NCBI GenBank assembly: GCA_025201765.1 | Contig: MU623662.1 | Location: 1-20,655 of the forward strand | Reading direction: 5' to 3' | Source: Daldinia sp. FL1419 | Lineage: Eukaryota; Ascomycota; Sordariomycetes; Xylariales; Hypoxylaceae | DNA length: 20,655 bases | Shown: positions 10,246 to 20,262 of the stretch, piece after piece | Layout of the letters: each line of letters begins with the position of its first letter | How positions within the stretch are numbered: the stretch's first letter is position 1 | The notes under the pieces: generated by a model | Told to the model about the DNA's origin: nothing | Databases searched by the model: none | The model's input: the letters and a program-made list of their open reading frames with translations, nothing else | Made by a program: the position numbers and the translations under genes

Positions 10246-10759
10246 TGGGCTAGAAAGGGTAAAGTACGAAAATAGAATTGCCACAGCAGCAATGTGTCCG
10301 GGGGTTATTATCAAGGCCGTGGTTATATCCAAAGTATGAGCTGCATTGGGCGGGGAGTAAAAACTTTGGCTGGGTTTCGGAGTCGCAAAATGGATAACTG
10401 CCAGGAAGCTGGTATCATTCAATTGAGCGATTGAGTTACTTAATAATGAGAATGTCGCCTGTATGCAGGATCGTCATCTAGCTCATCAGCCTAGATAAAA
10501 CTCTTTGCCAAAGCTATACATAGCATGACTCGCTTACCGCTCAATACACTCTGATGTATCAAGTAAAATCAGCATGGATGCTATTTTGAATTGCCGGGTG
10601 AGGCATGTATAGTATTGCTTTTTTGGGGTATAGCTGTTAAAGAAAAACATCCATATCTTCCCCCTCAAGATATTTTAAGCAAATCGACAGCTCAATTTAC
10701 GAGCATATGTAGAAATACCCGCTTCCCTACTCACGACCATCCATTTGATTATGCCATAC
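10246..10759. other. Convergent intergenic region, 3' ends of both genes
   Basis: These 514 bases separate the stop codons of two genes transcribed toward each other, so they must hold both 3' untranslated regions and polyadenylation sites. Base composition is normal. No convincing third gene was seen. A perfect small inverted repeat (gctat-ac-atagc) lies at 10513-10524. No canonical AATAAA was found on the plus strand near 10246-10450, which is common in fungi. Confidence 0.6.
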
Positions 10760-12268
10760 TTATATGAGTCTGACTATCCGCTCAAGCAAACTGATGTCCC
10801 GTGCAGCCATACCCAGGAGTAGTTCGTTCGTCAGTGTCTCCAGTACGCCATGATCATCCAAACCGAGCTTTGTGTTAATAAATTTGTCCGTGCCTCCTTC
10901 GTCTTGAGTACGTATAAGTTCTTCGATGTTAGAAAGCTGTGTGTCTAGATCCTTATTGCTATGACTACTTTCCTTCTCATCGCTAATAATAGCGACTGTC
11001 TTGTAATGTAGATCGTGTGAATCATTATTGTTAGTATGTTTTCCTACTTCCTGGGCCTCACTTAATATGGCATCGGATGATACGCCGTATTGAGTAGCCG
11101 TTTTAGTATATTGACTAGAAATTGCGTTTGAATCCTGATGATCCCTTTTTAATTCTCGAGATGATGCACCGGAGGATCTGGGACTGCCAATATTAGTGGA
11201 AATATGAGTCGTCTCGACTTTATCTACGTTATGAACATCACTCGAGGCTCTAGCCCTTCTCGGATCTTTAAGCGGGCCGGCGTCATTGATGATATTAAGG
11301 TACGGGGTGAGCTTACCACCTCCTGTTGTCCTGGTGCTCACCAATCCCGTGAACTCCGTTCTAGGACTAGCGGTACATTTTCTGTCGGTTTTATTTTGTG
11401 TCATATTCATGTCGCTGTTGAAATTTTGAAGAGCTTGAGTGGTTTCTTCTGCGGTGAAGTTGCTGTTAGTGGGGTTGGTTTCGTGAGTACGGGTGAATTG
11501 TGGGTGAAAGGAGTTTGCTGGGGACTCTCTTTTGGCTGCCCTAAGGATAATATTCGCTTGAGAATGGTTCTGAATTACGTTGAATTTAATCCTCTTCGAA
11601 GGATTAGGCTTTCGGTCGGTATGGCTAATCATTCGCTTTTGATCTTGAACTAAGATCCTTGTTTCCCTTTCGGATGAGATGGTGGTCGGGATCGCTTCTC
11701 GCTGACTCTCCTCTAATGTGTTGGTACTAGCTGGGGGTAGCTTACGCGGTCCACGATTGGCGACGGGACGTGTAGTTCTGAGAGCTCGCTGCGTGAGAAC
11801 TGCTCTCTTGTGAGTGGCGATTCGCGGAGTGAGATTCTCTTCGGTTTCCTGGTTCAGGTCATGCTGGCGTAATAAGCCGGAGAGAGGGGAACCTAATCTT
11901 TCCGGGCTATTTAAATCTAAAGAGGTAGAGGGTCGAGGTAGATAAGTGAAGCTGCTATTGCCGTCATGTCGAGTACGATAATTTAGGTAGGCGGGGACCG
12001 AATAAGGACGGTCTGATGATAGCTGCAATGATTGAATAGGCATCTGGTGTGGTTCGGCCATATTCATCGTGGCCTTCTGCATCCGTAAGGGTACGGCCCG
12101 AGGACCTCCTAATATAGGGCGGTGACATTCCTGAGACCACACAGGTTGAGGAAGATAGCCATAGGCTGCTGGAAGAGGCACATGATTTCGAGGATATATA
12201 AAAGGAGATCTATAAGAACTGGAGGCTAAACTAGAGGAGGGGGTTGATGGTAGATCTTGGGGCTGCAT
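10760..12268 (-). CDS. Unrecognised disordered protein, 502 residues
   Basis: A single uninterrupted 502-codon frame on the minus strand of the gene island, with normal base composition. I do not recognise the family. The sequence is rich in Ser, Thr, Asn, Pro and charged residues, and looks mostly disordered. Residues 1-60 are Pro/Ser/Tyr-rich. Residues 211-229 (KRMISHTDRK...PSKRIKF) hold two basic clusters spaced like a bipartite nuclear localisation signal. The region 290-400 has several SPR/SSG motifs. The last 30 residues (about 473-502, including LETLTNELLLGMAARDISLL) are leucine-rich and predicted by eye to form one amphipathic helix, perhaps a binding element. No signal peptide, membrane segment or catalytic motif was seen. 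A nuclear regulatory or adaptor role is only inference. Start at 12268 is the first ATG of the frame; no upstream exon was evident. Confidence 0.7.
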   Translation of the reverse strand: MQPQDLPSTPSSSLASSSYRSPFIYPRNHVPLPAAYGYLPQPVWSQECHRPILGGPRAVPLRMQKATMNMAEPHQMPIQSLQLSSDRPYSVPAYLNYRTRHDGNSSFTYLPRPSTSLDLNSPERLGSPLSGLLRQHDLNQETEENLTPRIATHKRAVLTQRALRTTRPVANRGPRKLPPASTNTLEESQREAIPTTISSERETRILVQDQKRMISHTDRKPNPSKRIKFNVIQNHSQANIILRAAKRESPANSFHPQFTRTHETNPTNSNFTAEETTQALQNFNSDMNMTQNKTDRKCTASPRTEFTGLVSTRTTGGGKLTPYLNIINDAGPLKDPRRARASSDVHNVDKVETTHISTNIGSPRSSGASSRELKRDHQDSNAISSQYTKTATQYGVSSDAILSEAQEVGKHTNNNDSHDLHYKTVAIISDEKESSHSNKDLDTQLSNIEELIRTQDEGGTDKFINTKLGLDDHGVLETLTNELLLGMAARDISLLERIVRLI

Positions 12269-12462
12269 TGCGAACAGTTGGTTATTATCTACTTATTACA
12301 GGAAATGGATATGGATTGAGGCAAGGGTAACAAAGAATGTAAGGGCGAGACTTGAATTTTGATATTTCTATGGACATCTCTAGAGGTACTTGTCAGGATT
12401 CCAATCATTTAACCTTTTATTGAAATTTCGCTTTTAAGGTTGGTATCACATAATATATAGGG
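12269..12462 (-). promoter_or_regulatory. Promoter and leader region of the 502-residue gene
   Basis: This is the remaining normal-to-intermediate composition sequence between the start codon at 12268 (minus strand) and LTR-like copy 3. On the coding strand it is pyrimidine-rich just upstream of the ATG, a common fungal promoter feature. No clear TATA box was seen. Composition falls to desert level from about 12430. Confidence 0.45.
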
Positions 12463-12586
12463 AAAAATTATAATTATATTGTTATTGTTATTCTAAGAAT
12501 TTTAAAAAGAATAAGAAGGCTTTTTTTATAGAATTATAATAAAAGAAAGAATTTTTCACGCTATTTTTAAGTTTATTAATTTAATA
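12463..12586 (-). repeat. LTR-like repeat, copy 3 (partial)
   Basis: It matches copies 1 and 2 along about 120 bases (aattataattata, ttattctaagaatt, gaaggct, aatttttca, cgctattttt, tttattaat). It has the same orientation as the others. The bases equal to the TGTTGG start of copy 2 are TATTAA here (minus strand from 12586), consistent with RIP. It stops abruptly at the edge of the gene island, so only the first part of the repeat is present. Confidence 0.65.
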
Positions 12587-13290
12587 TATCTTTTTAAATA
12601 AAATTAACAAATAAATTTAAAATATATAATATTAAAAATATAATTCTTTTATATCCTTAAATTAATATATTCTTTTAATTATATTTTTTTAATAATTTCT
12701 TCATTTATTTCCTATTTTTATTATATTATTTTATTTATATTTTTAAACCTTATTATTTCTAATAATAATATATTTTATTGGAAAAATTTCCTTATAATTA
12801 ATAAATTTTAATATTTAATTAAAAAATATATATTATAATTCCTAAATCTAATCTATGTTTTTCTTATTTCATTAGTTGCGTTACAATCCTGATTAACCAA
12901 TCAGCTCCTAGAGAAGTCCCCCGCAATTTCGGACGTTTTCCGCTGCTATACAACTGCCTCCAATTGAAAACATATATAAATTATCTTAAAAAATTATAAA
13001 TTTAATTAATTTTTAAATAATATTAATTATTAATGTTTTTAAGTAGATTTCAAATTAATATAATAAATTAAAATGGTTTTAAATTTTAATATATTTTATG
13101 CGTGCATTTATGGTTTCTTATAGTGTGAAACCTTTTACATTTTTAAATTTAGATATTATATTATTAAATAAGAATTTATATTAATAAATTCCTTTGAAAA
13201 TTATTTAATTAAAATTAATATATATTATTAATTATTAATTTTTATAATATAAGAAATTGCAAAAATTTCTATACCTTTATAAAATTATCT
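12587..13290. other. A+T-rich desert with one G+C-rich islet
   Basis: No gene or coding relic was recognised. An islet at about 12872-12962 has near-normal composition and several CpG sites, surrounded by extremely A+T-rich DNA. It contains the perfect inverted repeat ctgatt-aacc-aatcag (12889-12904), which includes a CCAAT box. A second small inverted repeat, ggtttc...gaaacc, lies at 13112-13132. Confidence 0.5.
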
Positions 13291-13950
13291 AGCCATTTAT
13301 AATATTAAATATTTATTAATTTTATTTAATTTTAATATTAATTAAAATTAATTTTTATTACCTATTTATTTTATATTATAATATGGGAAATTGTAAGATA
13401 ATATATTAATAGACAATCTTATAAACCTTTAAATGTTGCTTATAACCTTATTTATAATATAGATTTATAATCTTTATTAGTTTTTATTAATTTTATTTAA
13501 TTTTAAAATTAATTAAAATTGATTCTTATTATTTATTTATTTTATATTATAATATGGGAAATTGCGAAATAATATGTTAATGGATAGTTTTATAAATCTT
13601 TAAATATTATTTATAATCTTATTTATAATATAGATTTATAATTTTTATTAATTTTTATTAATTTCGTTTAATTTATTTACTTTATATTATAATATAGGAA
13701 ATTATAAAATAATATATTAGTAAATAATTTTATAAACCTTTAAATATTATTTATAATTTTATTTATAATATAAATTTATAATTTTTATTAGTTTTTATTA
13801 ATTCTATTTAATTTATTTATTTTATATTATGATATGGGAAATTGTAAGATAGTATATTAATGGATGGTTTTATAAATCTTTAAAAATTATTTATAAATTT
13901 ATTTATAATATAAATTTATAATGTTTATTAATCTTTATTAATTTTTGTTT
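13291..13950 (+). repeat. Tandem repeat, 171/140-bp units, four copies
   Basis: The landmark atatgggaaattg (or its variant atataggaaatta) recurs at 13381, 13552, 13692 and 13832, giving spacings of 171, 140 and 140. Each unit carries tttattttatattataatat before the landmark, then a block near ttataaa(c/t)ctttaaa, then ttatttataatata-atttataat. The first two units have about 31 extra bases (tttaatattaattaaaattaatttttatta type) that the last two lack. Differences among units are mostly C/T and G/A. Non-coding minisatellite-like array; no function evident. Confidence 0.85.
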
Positions 13951-15050
13951 TAATTTTAGATTTAATTTTTATTATTAATTTTAATTTATAATATAAAATA
14001 TTTAATAAAATATATTAGAAATTAATTATATAAATTTATAATTAATACCTTTTTTTTTATATCTTTAAAAATTAATGTCAATTATTAATAGAAATTTAAA
14101 ACTGCATTTTTGAAATTAAAGATTTTAATAATTTATAATTAAGAATAGGTAAAGGTAATGAATTTACTTTTATTTTCAATTAATATAAATAAGATAATTA
14201 TAAGAATTATTAAATACCTTTTATAATTATATTATTAAAAAAAATTATTATTATAAAAAATAATATAATTTTATAATTTAATATAAAATATTTATTACTT
14301 ATTTCTTTTATTATATTTTTAAAATCAATAATTATTTTAAAGATTTAATTAATATTAATTAGAAAATTTTAAATCCTTAATATTAAAATTAATCTTTATA
14401 CTTTTAATATATTATTTTTATTTATATTTTTAAAATATTCTTTTGATGTACCCACGGCCTTAGAAATATGATTTTATTTTGTGTTAATTTCTTATTAAAA
14501 TTTAATAAAAAATGTTGGATTTATGTATAAATAAAATTTCACAAATTTTTTAAAGTTTTGATAAATGATCCTATTTGTTTTAATTGTAAAAATTTTATGC
14601 CTAAAAAAGGAAATTCATAATATAAATATTATTTTATTTAAGATCTTATTACTTCCAAAATTTTTAAATTATATTTATATAATATAATCTTTAAATTATA
14701 TAAATCTTTTTTAAATATATTTTCTTAAATAATAACATTAATTAGATAAATTTTTTAAAACATAAATAATAATAATTAAAATTACTTAATTTTTTATATA
14801 AATTTTAATTTATTACTATTAATTTATAACTCTTTCTAATATTATAAATTTAAAAAAAATAAGGTTATAATTATATTCTTTTTATTAAACAATACCACCC
14901 CTTCTTCAAAATCAATAACCAAATTACAAAATATCCCTAACCACCAAAAACATAAATTTATAAATTAGATTGATATTGATTGTAAATTATTTATTTTATT
15001 TAAAATTAAATGAAATTATTTTAAAAATAATTTAGTAAATAATAATAATA
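13951..15050. other. A+T-rich desert, no gene recognised
   Basis: No open reading frame or certain domain was found. A short slightly G+C-richer patch lies at about 14448-14470 (ttgatgtacccacggcc). A C-rich plus-strand stretch from about 14880 to 14960 may be the start of the unidentified coding relic that follows. Confidence 0.5.
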
Positions 15051-15290
15051 AAGGTTTTACAAAAGGTTTTAACATCAATTTACCCTCTCCCAACCCTATT
15101 ATTAAATAAAAGCCTCAATTATTGGTACCCTATTCTAAAAAGTAAAAAACCAGCGAAGATAAATAAAGAATTAAATTTCCTATCCAATATAACCTCATAA
15201 ACAACTCTAATAACAATAAATTGGAAATGATTTTTACTCCTAATTCTTCCAAAATAAATATGGTAAAAAAGGAAGAATAAGGATAAATAA
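15051..15290 (+). pseudogene. Unidentified hydrophilic coding relic
   Basis: One plus-strand frame gives coherent hydrophilic protein text broken by a few TAA codons. It includes INLPSPNPIIK near 15075, KPQLLVPYSKK near 15110 and MIFTPNSSKINMVKKEE near 15225. C residues are retained more than in flanking DNA. The text is low in hydrophobic residues and looks disordered, like a linker or tail of a transposon protein. I cannot assign a family. The C-rich stretch from 14880 may belong to the same gene. Confidence 0.3.
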
Positions 15291-15629
15291 ATTATTAATA
15301 TTTTTTTTATATTTTATAATAAATATATAAATATATAAATATATGGATATTAATTTATAAATATTAAAATTATTTTTTAAAAGAAATTTTATTATTAATT
15401 TTTTTTTTAAAAAATTATTATTTCTTAATAAACATTTCTATTTCTATAAAAATATATATTAAATGTAAAAAGGTTTAAAATCTTTCTAAAATATATATAG
15501 ATTTTAATACTAATTTTTTTTATAAAATATATTAATTATATTATATTCTAAAATAGTGCCAATTATTAGAAAAATTTAATTTAAATATAATAAATATTTC
15601 TAAAAGAGTTCGAATTAAAATGTTAATTC

Positions 15630-16075
15630 TTATTAGATGAGATTGTTTTCTTAAAAAACCAATAATATTAAAAGATTATTTAGAAATTCTTATATCCATT
15701 TAATTATATAAAATTCCCAAATAATAATAATTAAAATATTTTATTAAATAAGGTTACTTTTTTAAAAAGTTAATAATATTAAAAGATTATTTAGAGATTT
15801 CCATACCCATTCAACCACATAAAACTTCCAAATAATAATAATTAAGATTTCTTGTTAGATAAGGTTGCCTTATTAAAAGACTAATAATATTAAAAGATTA
15901 TTATAAATTTCTTATATTTATTTAATTATATAAAATTCTTAAATAATAGTAATTAAAGCTTTTTATTAAATGAAATTGCCCTATTAAAAGGCTAATAATA
16001 TTTATAACTAATTAATTATATAAAAATTACGATTAGTAGGAATTGAGATTTCCTATATAATATTTATTTTGGTTG
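15630..16075 (+). repeat. Tandem repeat with exact 111-bp period
   Basis: The block aataatatta(aaagatta) recurs at 15661, 15772, 15883 and 15994, exactly 111 bases apart each time. Other blocks recur in register: ttatata(a/c)aa-tt near the middle, ataataataattaa later, and aaataaggtt before each landmark. The last unit diverges after about 50 bases. The absence of any length change, with a period of 37 codons, would suit a repeat inside a former protein-coding sequence, but stops fill all frames and no known domain is recognised. Confidence 0.85.
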
Positions 16076-16850
16076 TTAGAGAATGGTCCTTTAATAATCA
16101 AAATTTATGATGGTAGAATTATAAATAAATAATATAATATATATAATATATTATATTAATTAACTAAATAATTAAGGAATAAAATGGGGAAAATTGGAAT
16201 CTATAATTTATATTATAAAAATAGAAATATTAATTTAATAGAAATTTATGAATTATTTAAATTTTTATAATTATTATTTATTAAAATTAATCTTAAAGTT
16301 AAGTTGTTTAAAAAGAATATTTAATATTATAATTTAATATTTATTTTTATTTTTATATATTGTAAACTTATTAATTATTTTAATGGTAATATAAGATTAA
16401 ATTACTTTTAAATATAAGGAATTTTATATTACTAAATTAACCTAATAGATATAATATTAAATAAGAGATTATAATATATTTAATTATACTTTTATAATTT
16501 ATAAATGGTTTTTTAATATTGAATGATAATAAATAATAATAATTTAAATATAGATATTTTAATATAATTATTTAAAAAAATTTATAAAAAAAATCTTTAT
16601 ATAAAAAAATATATTATTATTTAAGAATAATTGCAAGATATTATATATTGATTGAAAAAAAGTGGGATTAATTAAGTTTAAATTAAAACAATTTTAAAGT
16701 TAAATTTAAATTTTATTATTAAAGAAGGTATTAATTAGAAATAAGAGAATTTTTTGATAATAGATGATATTATTGGAATTATTTTGGATGTATTTGGTAT
16801 AAGATAGTGGTAGAAGGAAATTATTTTAATTAAATAAAATATTTTAGGCT
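16076..16850. other. Desert upstream of the Helitron core
   Basis: A+T-rich sequence. A plus-strand frame near 16080-16270 gives some coherent text (for example LENGPLIIKIYDGRII near 16080), which may be a 5' part of the Helitron gene or of another element. I cannot assign it securely. No 5' terminus of the Helitron was identified. Confidence 0.35.
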
Positions 16851-19800
16851 TTTTTATATATTTTTATATAAGAATCCCAATTATTCATTTATTTTATATG
16901 CTTTTTTTTTATTTTTTAATGTGATTATATAGAGGGATTAAATAGGATTTAATAATGTTTATTGGTGGAAATAACTATAAAAGAATAAATTTGATATTGT
17001 AGCAATATTTTTGATTTTATTTTCATAATTGTTATTGGTGGGAACTAATATCTTTTACTTTTAGATAACTTTTTTAACAATATTTAGTTAATATTTGGGC
17101 TATAATAGAATAGAACTTTTTTAATTAATTATAATATAAATAAAATAATTTCTATAAAGTTTTTAAAAGTGGTTTTGATGATGTGATATTAGTTGAAGAT
17201 ATTGATATATTATTAATTAAATATATTATTTATTTATTGGTAATGTTTATAGGTTTGGAAAGATTTATGTTTTATTATTATTAAGATTTAATGGTTATTA
17301 TTTATAAATTTGGTTATTTAACATTATTTATTACCTTTATAATGAACTTAAATTGGTCAGAAATTAAAAAAGAACTTTTTTTGGGATAGATTGTGAGTGA
17401 TTAGCTTAATATTGGTGTGAGAGTTTTTAATTAAAAATATATGGTACTTTTAAAAGATATAAAATTGTAATTATATTTTGGGGTATGTATAGGGTTAATA
17501 TAAACTATTAAATATTAAAAACAAAATTTATTATATATGTATTATTTAATCTTTTTAATAAATACCAATTACAACCTTTATTTACAATTAATGTATATTG
17601 ATAAAGTAGTTTGTATAGAAATACTTAAGCTAAATATTAATTTGGATAATATTTTATAAAAGGTAATATTTTTAAATATAATGTATGGATTTTATAAGTA
17701 GAGTAAGCCAAATTTTCTGTGTATGGTTAAGAATGCTTATTTTAAGGGTTTTTTGAAATTATTTTATACCAAAATAACAATAAACCCTAATAATTATTTA
17801 ATTTATAGGTAAAGGCTTGCAGCCAAAATCCCCAATAATAATTTGGAATTGCAAATATTTAATAATAATTAAGTAATTTTATATAATCTTTATTTAAATT
17901 AAAAATATTAAGTTTATATTAATATAAAAATATATATTTCAATTAAAATTGTTAAATACATTTATAAATATATTTATAAAGATAATGATAAAATTATTAT
18001 ATATTTATAAATGAAGAAGATATAAATTAATCTTAATTAATAAATTTAAAATTATAATAAAATTAATAAATATTTATATAATTAATTTATTAAGCCTTTT
18101 AAAATTATAAATTAAATATTTAAATATTTCATTCATAGTATTGAGCCTAATGTTCAACCTTTGGTTATTCATTTTTCTGATAAGGACAAATTAACTTATA
18201 ATATGAATAAAAATGTAGAATTACTAATACAAATAATTAAATAAAGTTATTTAATATTAACCATATAATTTAATTATAATAAAAATAATTAAAATAGGTG
18301 GTATATTTTATATTAAAATTTTCCTAATAATTTTTAATGGTTTCTTAGGGAGAAATGGGCTAGATATATATATAAGGTAAAGGAAAAGATTGGTTATATT
18401 TACTTCATCCACCCAAAAGCTAAAGAGAGATTTTATTTATAAATATTATTTATAACAATTTTAAAAACTATTAATTAATTGGACTTACTTATTTATAAAG
18501 GCATTTAATATGATATTTTTTAGTAAGTTTGTAAAGTACAAGGTTTATTAAAAGATGAAAAATATTGGGAACACTTTTTCAAAAAAATAAATATATTTGT
18601 TTCTGGTAGATAATTAAGGATTATATTTATTTATACTATTAATAATAATAATTATTAATTATTTTTAAATATATAAATTAAATATAAAAAATAATTTTAT
18701 GATAATTTATTAAAAATAATAATAAATTATCTTAATTTATTAATTTTTATTAAAATAATTTATTTTAATTATAAACTTTATTTAATTAAATAAACCATTA
18801 TAAAGAACTGAAATTAATTGGAAATTAATTTCTTTAATTTTATTTATAATTAGGAAAAAGGAGAAAGAAATTGACTTTTAAATAATAAACTAAATTATAA
18901 TAAAAAATAAAAAATAATTTTATAAAATTAAATATTATTTAAATTTAATAAATATTAATGTCTTATATTTAAAATAATTATAAAAATAATATAAAATAAT
19001 TTTTACAATATATATTTTTATTTTTAAAATATTATTGGAATTGAAAAAACCTTTTTATATTTAATATTTTACTATTATTATTATTTAAAAGATAAAATAA
19101 TTTTATATATAATTTTATTGGGAATAATAACTTTTTTATTATTTAAAAGAAAAATAGCTCATTTATAATTTAATATTTTGATTGAGTTCAATATTAACTT
19201 AATTTATTTTATTTAATGGGAATTAATAATTATTAAACTTTTCCAATAAATATTATTAATTATTTAAGATAAAATAATTATATAATATAAATATACTTTT
19301 AAAGTTATTTATAAAATATTATATAATATATAAGAAAATAATTTATTATTTAATAATATCCCTACTTTTTTTAAAAAGAATTTTACACAAATTTTACTTA
19401 TAATTTAAAAAAGGTTGTACCCACAAATTATTAATATTTATTTATAAAATTTATTTATATAGATTTAATTTTAATAATTAATTTTTATTGTAAATATGAA
19501 GGTTATGTAAATGGATACAAATAATATTAAATTTACTAAATAATTCTATAAAATCTTTTATAATTTTGGGTAGGATAGAATGATTCTATTATTTAATTTA
19601 GTGAAAACATTTGAGAATAATTAACAATTATATAATTACATATATTTTTAAACATTATTAAATACAATTAATTAAATTTTTATAATTTTTTCTACCCAAT
19701 ACATTTTATTTACATATAATGTTTCAATTAATATAATCAATAATGACCTATTTTGAAAGATCCTTGAAAAACTTAAAATATACTAATTTATTAATAATTA

Positions 19801-20262
19801 TATTACAATAAATAACAAAAATCTTTATTAATTATTAATAAAAATAATATAATCCTTATAACCAGTAGGAATGTCCTTAGTTAAACTATAGTTAAAAGTT
19901 GATATTCTAATTATATTATTATATAATTTAAATTTTAATGAAAATTTCTATAATAACATTTAATTAATAATTATTTAGTTTAGAAGGTACAATATTAAAA
20001 TGTAAATGATTAGGAGAAAATTTAATAGAAGGATTTATATAATTTTTAAAATAAAATTAATTTAAAATAATAATAATTAATTATTTTTATAATTTTAATA
20101 ATAATTCTTAATTTTAATTTATTTTATTATAATTATAAATAAATTATAAAATTAATTTTTTAATATTATTAATATTGATTTATGATTTTTACCTTTTACT
20201 TATAGTCAATTTTATATGGTAATATCTAAAATTAAGAGTATTTAAAGGTTAAGAATATTAAA
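16850..20262 (+). pseudogene. Helitron Rep-helicase gene, RIP-inactivated
   Basis: Order and spacing of motifs match the Helitron replicase-helicase. Helitron-like N domain: QYLVNIWAI at 17078, MVIIYKFGYL at 17291, then LFITF and NLNWSEIK. Rep-associated KIVKYIYKYIYKDND begins at 17945. The pre-helicase domain has IGYIYFIHPKAKERFYL from 18389 and GLLKDEKYWEHFFKK at 18542. The PIF1-type helicase has GIEKTFLY at 19037 in place of the P-loop GTGKT, a degraded WDE box near 19265, FNNIPTFFKKNFTQIL at 19349, DRMILLFNLVKTFENN at 19574, and a C-terminal SQFYMVISKIKSI at 20204 corresponding to the family's GQLYVALSR. All these lie in one frame. Stop codons are numerous and of the kinds C-to-T and G-to-A create, so no protein is made. 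A weaker match (NPNYSFILYAF at 16873) lies in another frame, implying an indel before about 16940. Terminal hairpin and CTRR end were not identified. Confidence 0.88.

Noticed and set aside
9723..10292. 189-codon minus-strand frame opposite the CTR86-like gene
   Set aside because: It is antisense to the well-supported third exon, Ser-rich and without a recognisable domain. It is best explained as a shadow of codon composition.
11204..11653. 149-codon plus-strand frame opposite the 502-residue gene
   Set aside because: It is contained within the longer minus-strand gene and shows no domain. The longer uninterrupted frame is preferred.
14575..14635. Possible zinc-knuckle (CFNC) of a gag protein on the plus strand
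   Set aside because: Only the first two cysteines are visible. The histidine and last cysteine are not seen, and the flanking text gives no gag similarity.
13291..16075. CRISPR-like array
   Set aside because: Repeat units are long (111-171 bases), contiguous and without unique spacers, and the genome is eukaryotic.
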